Made by a program: the position numbers and the translations under genes
The notes under the pieces: model-generated
The model's input: the letters and a program-made list of their open reading frames with translations, nothing else
What the model was told of the DNA's origin: nothing
Database searches by the model: none
Source: Asterella californica
Lineage: Eukaryota > Streptophyta > Marchantiopsida > Marchantiales > Aytoniaceae
Direction: 5' to 3'
NCBI GenBank assembly: GCA_036924285.1
Contig: JAYKYS010000005.1
Coordinates: 26,944,001-27,008,000 of the forward strand
DNA length: 64,000 bases
Shown: in pieces, positions 35,210 to 46,716 of the stretch
How positions within the stretch are numbered: the stretch's first letter is position 1
How the letters are laid out: each line of letters begins with the position of its first letter

Positions 35210-35213
35210 GTAC

Positions 35214-35465
35214 AGAGCTGAGTACTTTTAGTTAGAGTACAAAAGATCTGTTTGTAACACAAATTTATGCAACCTATACATAACCTTGGATCTAGCAAGC
35301 TGTAAACTTGAGCCGAGCAGATACAAGGTCACTCGGGCTAGAAGAGTAGATAGTGAAACACTTGAGTGGAAACATCCAGATCTAGATCCAACCTTGTCAA
35401 TCCACATACCTCTGCACAGCCATATACCCAGTGTATTCCTAGACAGAAAAACACGTTATACTATA
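35214..35465 (+). repeat. C 5' LTR, second part (after D)
   Basis: Continues the LTR after the D insertion and matches 47903-48154 of the 3' LTR almost base for base. It ends TATACTATA, where the 3' LTR has TATACGATA. Confidence 0.92.
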
Positions 35466-35467
35466 GC

Positions 35468-35490
35468 TGGTGAACTCGACGTGAAAGTCT
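35468..35490 (+). other. C primer-binding site
   Basis: TGGTGAACTCGACGTGAAAG begins 2 nt after the LTR. B has the same region without eight bases (TGGTG then GTGAAAGTCT). The tRNA is not identified. Confidence 0.55.
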
Positions 35491-35522
35491 AGGGTGAGAG
35501 GTACCTGCGTGGTTTTGCCACC

Positions 35523-37890
35523 ATGGACGTTGAAGGGTTGGGTCATTACATAGATGAGGCTTCTACATCTGGAGAGGCTCCAAAGATGACCAAGCTTTCA
35601 CGGTCTGATATGTGATTGCTTGAGGCATTCGCATTGGTAATGCAACAACAACAAGCCATTGAACCGAAAGAAGCAATGGCTACTAAAGCCTTACAATCTG
35701 TTGTGGGGTTGTTAGATCAGTTTGACAGGAAGAACATATCCAAGTACCTAAAGTACTATTCTCGAGAGATGGAGTTGAGTAAGGTGCCAAAAGAGAGATG
35801 GTGAGTACATTTGAGCTTGCTGTCGTACCTGAGCTACGAGAGCATGTGAAGGACATCATCCGATCTCATGGTGCTACATGAGAAGGATTTACTCTTCAGC
35901 TCAAAGAAGAATATTCTTTAGAGGATGCAGACCGAGTGACTAAGAAGTCATTCATGGAGTGGGTAAACAAATCCAACAAAGGGCTTGTTGCCACAGAGTT
36001 ATTTCGAGAGTTTGAGAGACAATTCCTTCAGTTGTCTCGGATGGAGAAGCTCACATTGGAGAACGACAAGGTGGAGTTGTTTTTGCAAGCAGCCAACAAT
36101 GAATTACAAAGGGAGTTGGAAGATAGGATGGAAGACAACGGACTCACGACTGACTGGAGAAAAGTCTCTGAAGCAGTGAGTGTACTTGCCAAACGAGAGT
36201 ACCGGAGAGGGAAGGTGGTGGTAAGACAAGAAGAGAGACCACCGCCGATCATAGTACATCGTAGGCAACCAATGGTACCCATTGTGCAAGCACCTATTGT
36301 GCATATACCTCAGGTTCCACTTCCTACTATTCTTGTCCTGAAAGTTGCACCGCAAAGAGATGCTATGGAAGAATTGGTAAAAAGGATGAGGGACTTGCAG
36401 ATCAAGTTAGCAAGGTTGGAAGAGAAGGGAGGAGCACATGATACCAGACTTGCTCCTAAGCAAGATTATGTACAGAGATGCATTTGGTGTGATAGTTCTG
36501 ATCATGCTCGAAGAGAGTGTGATGATTTTGCCAAAACTATACGAGATGGAGTAGTCTATTGGAAGGAAGGAAAAATTGCTCTGAAAGATAATGGAGAGAT
36601 TCTTAGAACCAACTTCGGGAAAGAAGGAATGAAGCAAGTACTGGAGGAGTATCTATCTCAGCATGCTACTGCATCGGTAGAAGCTGCTACTTATGGAGTA
36701 GAGGTAGTACGAGAAAGAAGTGCTTCTAAGAAGCATGGAGATACTCATGATATGTGGAGTCACGCGGTGAGCACGAACAAAAGAGGGAAAATGACAAGGG
36801 AGGAGTTGCTCAGAACAGCCACGACAATCAGAGGTGCTACTGGATGGGATGATCTCGTGGATACAATGCCTGTACATGCTTATTTGACGAAGAGTCAACA
36901 TGAGGCTCTCATGGAGGAGAAGCGCAAACGAGATGAAGCAGGCCCTACCGAAGAAAGAACAGCTCTCAAGAGGCAAACAAGAGGAGAAAAGTTCAGACCG
37001 GAGATTATGTCTCTACCGGAGGAGACTATGGAAGAGGTCATATCCTCTACTCCTGAAAAGTCAGAGAAGAGCAGAGATAAAGAGAAAGGTAAATCTCCTT
37101 CATACAAACTTCAGTCTGATATTGAAGCTGCTACGGATCTGAAAGGAGTACTAGAAGAGAGAGTACTCAATGCCAAGATTGAGTTTATCTTGCGAGAAGT
37201 TCTTGGGATTGCCAAGAAGGAGTTTCATGATGTCGTTACTGACACCATCAAACGAAAAAGACAATTGGCAGAGGAAACCGCTGTGTCTAATGCATTAGAC
37301 ACAAGAATATCAAGAGAGGAAGAGTTAGAACTAGCTCAATGCTGCATCAACCGCAAAGTTCGGTTTGAGGATGATAGTGATGACAAGGTCTCTAGTCATT
37401 ACACTAGAGGACATTGGGCTAGAGCTACTACCGAAGTCTTAGTGAAGGTAGGAGAGATGACAGATCCGGTGGTTGCTCTCATTGATCATGGATCAGAGAT
37501 CATATTGTCTCTAAGGACATCTACAAGCAAGGTGGATGGCCTGTTGATATAGATCATGGTTGGATGATCAGAACAGCGAACAACACACGAGGAGAACTCT
37601 ATGGAGCTTGTCCTGATGTGAAAGTGAAGGTGGAAGATGTAACTATTGAACAAAACTTCTTTGTTCAAGATAGTACATCATACCCGGTGATACTCGGTCA
37701 ACCTTACATTACAGCTGTGAGGATGGAGACCAAGGTTTTGGATGATGGATCTGCTTATGCGCGGATCAGAAGTCAGGATGGCAAGAGAGCGGTACAGTTT
37801 CTAACTGTATCAGCAAACCACGAGCGAAACAGAGATTATCTGAGGGGTGGTTCCTTGCCTAAGGTCACGGAGGAGTTCAAGGATTTTTGA
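35523..37890 (+). pseudogene. C gag-protease
   Basis: Gag begins MDVEGLGHYIDEA at the first ATG after the primer site, with a TGA at 35613-35615 (codon 31), a frame change between 35804 and 35936, and another inside the protease near 37500. Gag core 35936-37400 is largely open: KSFMEWVNKSNKGL, LEDRMEDNG, a CCHC knuckle (CIWCDSSDHARREC) and PSYKLQSDIEAATDL. Protease: HWARATTEVLVKVGEMTDP, ALIDHGSEI (DHG), then after the frame change QNFFVQDSTSYPVILGQPYI, ARIRSQDGKRAVQFLTV and NHERNRD. Ends EEFKDF then TGA 37888-37890. The A1 and B counterparts end at the same point. Confidence 0.85.
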
Positions 37891-38941
37891 CAAGTACTGC
37901 TATAGAGCGAGGACATAGTGGTACACTGGAGAAGGTACTCTCGCTAGAGAAAGAAAGTGCTTTTTGTACAGGAGTTGTGAGATTTTCTGGGAGTGGATTT
38001 GCTACACATACACGACTTGTTGACTTGCAAAAGTGGGAGCAGAAGGTTGTGCGAAAAACTGAAAAAGACCTAAAGAGAGTTGGTGTGCTTGAAGAGGATG
38101 ATAAGATAGAAGGTGTTTATCTGGAGTTAGGATTGGGAGATTTCATCGATGAGCTTGCTATACATGAGCAAGAAGATGAGGATCATGTGGTGGAAGTACA
38201 CTCTAGGGAGCTCTATACAGCTATAGAGTCATTCGTAGATCCTGAAGTTAGAGTTGATACTAGGTACAAAACGGTAGACAAGAAGGTAAAACCTGTTGCT
38301 CAGCCATTACCTAGTGATTCTACCTAGCGAGTCCAACAATCTTCAAAGGAGAAAAGCTTGAGAGATCTTAGCCGGGTCGGTCACAAGTTCACTGAAGCTA
38401 CGCTCAAGGAGTTGAAGGTTGGTTCAGCAGATTTTCTTTTGCCTGTGGAGGAGAATAGGTTTAGGGAGATGTTAACTAGGCACGGGAAAGCTTTTGCTTT
38501 TGAAACCTCAGAAATCGGATGTGTAGATCCTAGCATTGTGGCACCAATGATCATATCCACAGTTCCACATGCTCCTTGGGACTTGAGGCCAATTCCTGTA
38601 CCTAGAGCGCATCTATCGAAACTCATAGAGCTCTTGAAGGAGAAGATGCAGATGAAGCTCTTGGAACCATCGTTTGCACCATACTCTAGTCGTTGGTTTA
38701 CAGTACCAAAGAAGAGTGGTGCATTACGGTTCATCCAAGATATGCAACCTGTGAACCAAGTGACCATAGAAATATAGGTATAGGACCTATCGTCGGAGAG
38801 TTTGCTGAAGCGTTTGCTGGGAGAGCTATTTACTCTATAGGAGATCTTTACTCTGGGTACGATCAGTTTCAACTTGCTGAACAGAGTAGAGATATCACCA
38901 CCATGAGGACACCGTTGGGGTTGGTCAGAATGTGCACGTTA
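37887..38941 (+). pseudogene. C pol, first part (PR/RT spacer and N-terminal RT)
   Basis: Opens in the -1 frame over the gag-protease stop. 37887-38327 is the linker (STAIERGHSGTLEKVLSLE). After TAG 38325-38327 the same frame goes on through HKFTEATLKEL, HGKAFAFETSEIGCVDP, WFTVPKKSGALRFIQDMQPV. A frame change near 38760 leads to IGPIVGEFAEAFAGRAIYSI and GDLYSGYDQFQLAEQSRDI. Cut at RMCTL by element E. Confidence 0.85.
38936..38941. repeat. Target-site duplication of E (left), ACGTTA
   Basis: Same six bases at 44201-44206. Without E, C reads RMCTLPQGATNS in one frame. Confidence 0.85.
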
Positions 38942-40901
38942 GTGGTGCCCACAAATTACAGGATTCACGAATTTTTAAATTTTTAAGATTAATAACTTGT
39001 TTGTATAACTGAAGAAGTGTTGTTACTTAAGATTACGTCTTCCTTAGCAGGAAGATGATCTTACGAGCTGTTTGTAATAATAAGTTGACTTCTTCGGAAG
39101 ACGACCATCTTCGGAAGAGCGTCTTCGGAAGACGGAAGACGGAAGACGGCGGAAGACGACGGAAGACGGGAAGATGGCGGAAGACAACCATCTTCCGGAA
39201 GACAGCGACCGCGAAGGCCTAACCACGGCTTTTTCAGTAAAGGAGTGGTTGTACCTACTGGGTCACACCAAATAGGTAGGTAGGTTAGGTAAGTCACCTA
39301 GGGTCGAAACCCCTAATCTGCGGGGAAGATGCGCAGGAAGCGCATTAGCGCATTCTAACTTCCCGCAGCATAGCGCGCTTGAGAAGATCGATTTCCGAGA
39401 GTGAGCTTTGAGAGAGGAAATCGAGTGAGGAAATCGAGAGAGGAAAGCGAGCGAGGTGAGGACCAGTTGGCAGCTAGGCGAAGGGCGAGACCGAATTGCA
39501 GAAGCACGGAAGGCAGGGAGCGAAGGCGTTTTTGTGAGCTCCCGAGAAGCTGGCATTGGAAGCAGCTGAGTGAAACCGGAGGTGGGTGGCTCGATCCATT
39601 GAGGCGTAGACTGAAGCTGACGATGGAGGCAGCTCAGTGAGGTCGCATTAGGAGTTGGGACCAGAGCCAGAAGCGCACGGAAGGTCGAAGGCAACTCGGG
39701 AAGCAGAAGAAGACTCTAGAGGTTCTTTCTCATGTTCTTTCCCCTTCCCACTTCTTCTCGCCTTTGTTTGGTATCCCCCGCGCTTCCCCGGTTGGTTGCA
39801 GGCAGCCTGATCGATTATCCCCATCCCCATTTTTCCTATTGTGACATTGGGTGCGGAAGCGCTGCCCAATTTCTGTTAGGCATCTTCCTACTTCTTCCTG
39901 AGTTCAATTCGAGCTTCCCTACCCCTCGTCCTCAAATTGATGATCTCAGCTATCAATTTCTCTACCCTACTATCTCTCTACCCCCGAAACCTGAAACAGA
40001 AGACACTTCAGAAGATTGGAACATCTTCGGAAGACGTTTCTGAACTTAACTGTCTTCGAAAGACTGTCTTTGGAAGTCGACTATAACCAATTCGTATCAA
40101 GAGTGGATTTGTGTTGCTTTTGTGTTAAGAGAGGCTTGGTACGAATCCTGAGTGGTGTGGTGAGTTCTTTTGTTATTTCGAGAAGTTGGAAGTCGGGAAC
40201 TAAGCCTGTGTCTCCCGGTCTTTCAAGCTTCTCAACTCCACATCTTCCTAGAGAGACTAGAAGACTGAAAGGCTGGCACAATGAGCGAGAAGACGTGAGG
40301 GTCCATCGGATCTCTTCTGTCTGATCCATAGCAGCCGTTTCTTCTTCTTCTCAAACTTAGAAGAGAGTCGTGAGAAGACTTGCTGGCAGAATCTGGAGAG
40401 AATGATCGAGGGTCATGTCTTCCCCCCGAGCAGCAAGCTTCTTCTGAGTGTGTATGAGAGGTGAGAAGTCAGAAGAACAGAGTGCAACTGTCTTGAGTCT
40501 GTTGTGAGAATAGATTACGCGTAGGAAGAAGAAGACAGGTGAGACCAGTGAAGAGAAGCCTGACTTCGGGAGATCTTCTGAGAAAGACATTGAATCGGAA
40601 ACTGTCCCGAGTGTCTTCCCAGAGGCCACTGTCACCGCAGGAGCCTGCAACCGTCTTCTGAACCTGTCATGCACTTTATGTTTCGCGAATCTTGTATCTT
40701 CTGATAGGAAGTAGGATGTAATGCAAGGTGGGTTGTCTTCTTGGTAATCCATGCGAGGGCCTTGCTTAGTTAGATGGTTTAGATATAGCTCGGAAGACGA
40801 GAGCTATCTAGGAAGTACTGTTAGAATCCCGGAAGATAGAGTAGCTGTCTTCTGGAAGACTAGTTTCGTCTTCTGAGAAGTAGAAGCTAGACTGTAAGCA
40901 C
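38942..40901. other. E left non-coding part
   Basis: Clusters of GGAAGAC/GTCTTCC at 39040-39215, including near-tandem GGAAGAC runs at 39125-39165. A segment near 39290-39320 has GGGTCGAAACCCC, which resembles a tRNA B box, but no cloverleaf was found. 39640-40330 is pyrimidine-rich on the plus strand. No supportable gene. Confidence 0.5.
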
Positions 40902-43283
40902 TTGGGAAAGACTGAGCCTCTAGCTCACAGTAAACACGTGTGGCTTAGTGCAACAGAGTTTTCAAGCATGTCGATGCATCCGCGAGGCTTGGTGTTACCA
41001 GCGGCAGAATTGACCGAGGCCACTCCTTTCCTCAAGGAGTTGGGTCTCGACTTTTTCCTGTGGGATTGGAACCTCGCCGACCAGGGACTTCTGGAGGAGG
41101 TGTGGGCAGCATTACCACCTCGTAACCGTGTACCTGCGAAAGCAAGAGTAGCTCGAGGAAGACCATCTTCCTGGACTGAAGATTGGTGACGCAGGGCTTT
41201 CCACAGGCCAGACTCCGAGGACCGAGGGTATTGGTTTGAGAAGAAGATTTTGCCCAGTGTCGTGAGTACGTGGCATGTGCCTGGGAGCACCACTTGTCTT
41301 TTCGTGGAAGACAGATAGGGTAGGAATGGGTGGAAGATTGAATCTTACCGGGAGCCAAAGAAGCGACTTCTGGCGAAGCTGTTTCTGCATCTCTTTCCCA
41401 AGGGGAAAGCGCAGAAGACGAGGTACCTAGGAGATCAAGACGTAGAGTTCCTGGAAGCAGTGTGGGATGAAAGAGTGCCCATCTACTGGGGCGCATACGT
41501 CCACAACTATGTACAGACGGAACTAGCGTACTTGGGTACCCCGGCGGGAGAACATTTGACACCTTTCCTCTGCTACTACGTAGCCATGGGGGACCTTGGG
41601 GAAGATCAGCTGGCGAAGTATGGGCCAACAGGGCAACATGAAGAGAAGGAGGAGACCTCGGACGACGACGACCGAGCAGTAGCCGCAACTCCCCCTCCCA
41701 CTCTGATGCCACAGCTGAGACCCGGCTCTCACCAGAAGACGCTTCTGGTGAGGGAAGACGAGTCTAGTGGGTCGGAAGACGCCACGCCACCGAGGAAGAT
41801 GGATCCTAGAAGTGTACCTAAGACACCCATCTCCCTCATTCATTCAGGATCGGAGTCCGACTCGGAGGAAGAACTGCTGAGTACCCAATTGGAGCAGAAG
41901 ACCGCTTCTGCAACGCCTGGGAGTCTTCCGAAGACTCCAGAAGACAAGAGAAGAAGGGATACTCCTACTGCGATGCGAGTAAGCGCAGTGAAGAGACCCG
42001 CTCCTTCCATGAGGGATCTTCCACCCCGGAAGATGAGAAGAGTAGCTTCTTCTCGTGTGCAGAAGATGAAGGCCATCGTGGTGGAAGAGACATCCTTGCC
42101 TCTGGAAGACAAGGTCGATACCTCCAAGCGAGTAGTGGAGATGAAATTGTCTTCCGCAGGAAGAAGACTGGAAGAGTTCAGCGCCTTCTTCCACAAGGAG
42201 ATCCAGCCAGCTATGGAGTTGTTGGAGAAGAGAGCGAAGACACAGGAGAGACCCTTGCAACCTGGATTCGGTTTGTGCACCATGTTGCGACAGGAAGAAG
42301 ACCGGAAGAAGACGGAGTCGCTGGAAGCTAGTCTCCGCACCACGGAGAAGCTCGCAGCCAGATACAAGGCGGAAGCAGCCGCTTCTGCCAAGGAGCTGGC
42401 GCAGCTTCGGAAGAGCAACCAGGAGTTGCAGACGCGTGTACAGCAGCGCGATCAAGAAGTCCTCCGAGTGCGGGAGAAGATCACCACCCTCGCAGAGGAG
42501 CAGACCACTTGGAAGACGCAGCGAGAAGCCGCAGAAGCACGAGTTGCAGTTGAGAAGACGCAGCGGGAAGCAGCGGAGGCTCGTGCACAGGAGATGCTAG
42601 CACAGTCGGTGGAAGCGCTTCGGAAGAAGTTCAACTTCATCGCGGGTAGGAAGTTACTTACCCTGGCTAGAGGATGGGACAGCGAGTCCAAGACAATGTT
42701 GGTGGAATGCCGGGAGAGCATGTTCAGATACTTAGATCGACAGATAGAAGGAGTGAAGACACTTTATGGTCTTCCCTCGCTTCCGACACATGCAACCGCA
42801 TCTTCCCACGCTCCAGCACCATCGACTGGATCCGGAATGGAGAAGGAGGAGTTCGACCTCGCTGTGCACTTGGTAGTGATAGCGTTGGAAGCCGAGAAGA
42901 CTCCGGAAGACGCCCCGGGAGACAGGATGTCTTCTGGAAGACAAGAAGACGAGCCGTCTTCCCAGGTATTCCGCGTGGAGGAAACGACTTTCTCGGATCC
43001 CTATGAGGTCGCCATGGTCCCTAGTACCGCACTCTTGTCTCAGAAGACCGAAGACGCACCACTCGACTCTGTTTCCCAGAAGACGCTTCTGTCTTCCGAA
43101 GCAGAAGCCGAAGCCGAGGAAGACGCAATCGCAACGACAGCAGGACCAGCGAAGAGCGATGAGAGGGAAGCTACCTCAGTGACACCTGAGGTAAGTGCAG
43201 GGCTTCCCAGCCCATCAGAAGCTGAGATAGTAGCTCCGATAGGAGCAGATCAAGTAGAGGTTGCCTCCGTGCAATCAGAATAG
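40902..43283 (+). pseudogene. E coiled-coil protein frame with two in-frame stops
   Basis: One frame of 794 codons from ATG 40902 to TAG 43281-43283, interrupted by TGA 41187-41189 and TAG 41316-41318. Coding-like sequence continues on both sides of each stop, and the part after the second stop (about 41319-43283) is fully open. N-terminal part: EATPFLKELGLDFFLWDWNL, WFEKKILPSVVSTWHV, RLLAKLFLHLFPKGKAQKT, WGAYVHNYVQTELAYLG. Then a Ser/Asp/Glu-rich linker, a basic patch (PPRKMRRVASSRVQK), a long heptad-like helix (about 42200-42620: SLEASLRTTEKLAARYKAEA, QELQTRVQQRDQEV, two KTQREAAEARV/A repeats), RKKFNFIAGRKLLTLARGWD, and an acidic tail. I do not recognise a family. The layout (globular start, coil, acidic tail) recalls Gag-like or plant mobile-domain proteins of large elements. 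Confidence 0.55.
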
Positions 43284-44200
43284 ATAGTAACCGAAGTGAC
43301 ACACTCCCAGTTTAGTAAGACCGAACATGCTATCTTAAGGGTGGCAGTTTTCCATGTAAAATTAGTTAGGACACCATGTGGCAGCATAGGTAGCGTAGGA
43401 GAAACAAGGTGGATGGCTAATTACGAGGGGGAACCGCTTGCATGTGGGCTGGCAACCTCTTGTCAGCGCCTCTCTCTCCCTGGTGGTCGTCTCCCCTGGT
43501 TCTCATGGCAGCGACATAAGTAGGATCGAAGAGTAAGAGAAAGAGTTCTGTAAACTTAATTTCTTCTTTCCATCTTGTTTTCTCTTGTTTGGATTTTCTC
43601 TTCTTCCCCATCTTCTCTCATCTTCCCCAACTTCTTACCTTCTTCTAGTGAGCTTCCGAGACTTCTATTGAGCTTCCGTGAAGGTGAATGTCATTATAGT
43701 GCTGCAGGAAGACTATTTCCGTAGGCAGAAGCCTGGGAAGGCTACAGGAGGCATACACCCTGTGCTTAATCTAAATCGTTGGAACGTGAGTGCGAGAGTA
43801 AGGTGTAACAGCCGTGCTAGTCGACTTCTGTGAAGCAGGACATCCTTCTGGAGGTGTGAGAAGACGAGCTGAACCCCCAGAAGACAAGAATCGCTTCGGG
43901 AAGACGGTATCGAGAAGACCGGAAGAAGCAACCTGGGAGCAGGAAGATCGTCTTCCCGAGCTTCTCTGTGAATAGTTGTGTGATATTTTAGTTAGTAGTT
44001 GTTTATTTAGATCCAGAGTATATTTTGGCGTACTTGGAAGACGCGTGGTTTTGTGAAAAGACGGGATTCCTAGGCAAAACCCGTGTGTTTGTGTGTTTGA
44101 ACAGATCTTAGAACTTAGAGCAGCGTTACTTGTGCAAATCCTCTGTGAGAACGATATCTTGTATACTTAATGAGCAAAAGGAGTAATCCTGCGTCACTAC
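43284..44200. other. E right non-coding part
   Basis: No supportable gene. GAAGAC words continue to about 44100 (AGAAGACGAG, GGGAAGACGG, GGAAGACGCG), then fall off in the last 100 bp. Confidence 0.5.
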
Positions 44201-46653
44201 ACGTTACCACAAGGAGCAACAAACTCGGTAGCGCACATGATGAACAGGATGAACAAGGTTCTCCGTGAGTTCATTCCTGAGAAGACCATGCCTTTCTTGG
44301 ATGACATTCCAATTAAGGGATGCGTTGAGGAGGAGAAAGATGAGACAATGGATCAGAAGGGGTGTAGAAACTTTGTTGCTGATCACATTTCAGATTGTGA
44401 TAAAATCTTATCACGACTTGAAGAGGCGCACTTGACACTATCAGGTGCTAAGTCTTCATTTGGAGTGCGAGAGGTTGTGATTGTGGGGCACCTATGTGGA
44501 TGGTTTGGACGCAAACCTGATCCTGGTAAAGTGGATGTCATATAACGGATGAAGGATACTTGTGGTTCAACAACAAAGGTGAGAAAGTTTCTTGGAGCTT
44601 GTGTCTTCTATCATGTGTGGATTCCACATTTTGCACATGTGGCTGATCCTCTTTATGATCTGTTGAGAAAGCACAAGAGGTTTGCATGAGAGGAGAGACA
44701 TACTGAGGCGATTCAAAGATTGAAGCAGTTGTTATCTTCTCCACTTGTACTTCGTCGTGTGAGCTATGAGGATAGCAAACCAGTGATACTTACTGTTGAT
44801 ACTAGTCCGATAGCCATTGGATGGGCAGTAGGACAGGATGATGAAGAAGAGAATCGATTTGCAATCAGATTTGGAGCAAAGGTGTTGAGTGAGCGACATA
44901 AAAACTATCCTCAAGTGAAGAGAGAGTTATGGGGAGTAGTTACAGCTATGAAAGCTGAAAAGGACTATTTGATTGGAGCGCTAGTAATAGTAGAAACAGA
45001 TTGTTTATCACTATTAGGGATGATTACAAACTGTAACACTCCTGATATTGCTATGCTACGCTGGATTGCTTACATCAAGTCCTTAAATCCTGAGTTCCGC
45101 CACATAGCGGAGAAGAACAATCCAGTAGCTGATATGTTATCTCGTGCGAGGTATGAGGATGAGGAGGAGATGATAGAAGATACAGAAGACGTTGGTACTA
45201 CTGTTTTCTGTAGAGCTCAAGGAGGTGAGAGTGAGCATTCGAAACTGTTCATGGAAGAGTTATATGAAGGAGAATGGATAGACATAGGACGCTATCTAAG
45301 CCTGTCGACTAGACAGCCAAGATGGAGTGATGCCCACTTTAAACAAATTAGGAGGAAGGCTTATAACTACTTGCTACAAGGTGGTTATTTGTGAAAACAT
45401 GCTAAGCAAGGTGGTAAGATGCCACAAAGGGTTGTGTGCAAGGTTGACATGCAGAAGTTACTCATGCAGGAGTTTCATGAGAGCTTGTGGGCAGGACATA
45501 GAGGTATTTATGCCACCTTTACAAAGCTGAAGGAGAGATATTGGTGGCGTAACATGCATAGAGATGTAGTTCAACTTGTGGAGACATGCCAAACTTGTCA
45601 AGAGTATTCAAGAATTTGGCATCGAGATGATTTACATCCTACTTATCCACTTGCAATGCATTATAAGTGGATAGTAGATCTTGTTATTATGCCAGTTGGT
45701 ATATGGCAGATGCGTTACTTAGTTTTGGCACGTGAGGATTTGTCCAACCAAGTGGAAGGGCGAGCCTTACGGACAAAATCCAAAGAAGGAGTCTGCAAAT
45801 TCTTGTTGGAAGATGTGATTTGTAGATATGGTTGTGTTGGGAAGATCACGGCTGATTGAGGGGAGCTGAACAATGATGAGGCTAAAGCGTTCTTCAAGAG
45901 GTGTGGTGTCAAGTTAGCTCTCACCACAGCCTACAATCCGGAGGGTAATGCGAAGAGTGAACGTGGTCATCCTCCTATTGTGAAAGCTATTGTGAAAGCT
46001 TGCAAGGGGAGGGCAAGAGAATGGCCAAGATTTCTTCCGTTTGCATTATGGGCTGATCGTTCGACTCATAGTTCAGTTACGAGATATATGCCGACGGAGT
46101 TGATGCAGGGACAGAAACCTATCATGCCCATTGAGGAGCACATACCCACTTGGAGTGTTCTACCTTGGGAGGGTGGTATGTCTACAAAAGATCTTCTTGC
46201 TGTCCGAATCCGTCAACTAGAGAGAAGACCTGAAGATGTAGAGATTGCATTGGGAAGTTGAAAGAGGCGCGCTTGAGAAACAAGGACAGATTCGATAAGC
46301 GTCATCGATTAAGACCGAAGGAGATTAAAGAAGGAGATTGAGTGTTGGTCTACGATAGTAGCTTGGACAACCAACACAGTGCGCTTAGAAAATTCTCTAA
46401 GCGATGGTTTGGCCCGTATGTGGTTCTTGTCGTGCTTGACAATGCCACATATTCACTAAGAGAGCTTGATGGGGCAGAGCTCAAGGTTCCCATTGCAGGC
46501 AAGCGTGTGAAACTCTTCAAGAAGCGAGATGAAGAGATAAGCATGGAGGAAGTCGGAGCAGAGTTTGATATCTTGGATGATGACGGAGAAGGTTTGGATG
46601 ACGAAGATATTACTAACGACAACATCAATGAAGAAGACGAAGATATAGTGTGA
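44201..46653 (+). pseudogene. C pol, second part (RT, RNase H, integrase)
   Basis: Resumes at TLPQGATNSVAHMMNRMNKV, then MPFLDDIPIKGC (FLDD), KILSRLEEAHLTLSGAKSSF. RNase H: LTVDTSPIAIGWAVGQDDEE, VKRELWGVV, VETDCLSLLGMI, NPVADMLSRARY. Integrase: FHESLWAGHRGIY, CQTCQEYSRIW, WIVDLVIMP, KITAD followed by a TGA in place of the Arg codon of the ADRGEL motif, then KSERGHPPIVKAIVKA and YDSSLDNQHSALRKFSKRWF. Stops near 44542, 44690, 45390, 45860 and 46260 show decay. Ends GKRVKLFKKR plus an acidic tail. Confidence 0.87.
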
Positions 46654-46700
46654 TGTCGACCACAACTTGTGAGTGTTGACGCATACTAGAGGATGCGCAG

Positions 46701-46716
46701 GTTTAGAAGGGGTGGA
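46701..46716 (+). other. C polypurine tract
   Basis: TTTAGAAGGGGTGGA directly before the 3' LTR, in the same setting as A1 (GGATGCGCAGG upstream). Confidence 0.75.

Larger units (their letters stand above)
38942..44200. mobile_element. E: 5.26-kb element saturated with GAAGAC, inserted in the RT of C
   Basis: Precisely bounded insertion (TSD ACGTTA, or CGTTA if the last A belongs to E). Ends are GTGGTGCCCAC... and ...GCGTCACTAC, with only about six bases of imperfect inversion. No pair of direct LTRs inside, no RT, integrase or transposase recognised. The words GAAGAC/GTCTTC occur throughout, in coding and non-coding parts. A coiled-coil frame fills 40902-43283. It could be a non-autonomous LTR element, a giant solo LTR or a DNA transposon; the evidence does not decide. 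Confidence 0.75.

Noticed and set aside
39280..39330. tRNA gene or SINE from a B-box-like word in E
   Set aside because: No cloverleaf or convincing A box could be drawn.
38942..44200. E as a pair-LTR retrotransposon
   Set aside because: No direct repeat was found between its two ends, and neither RT nor integrase is present; the class is left open.
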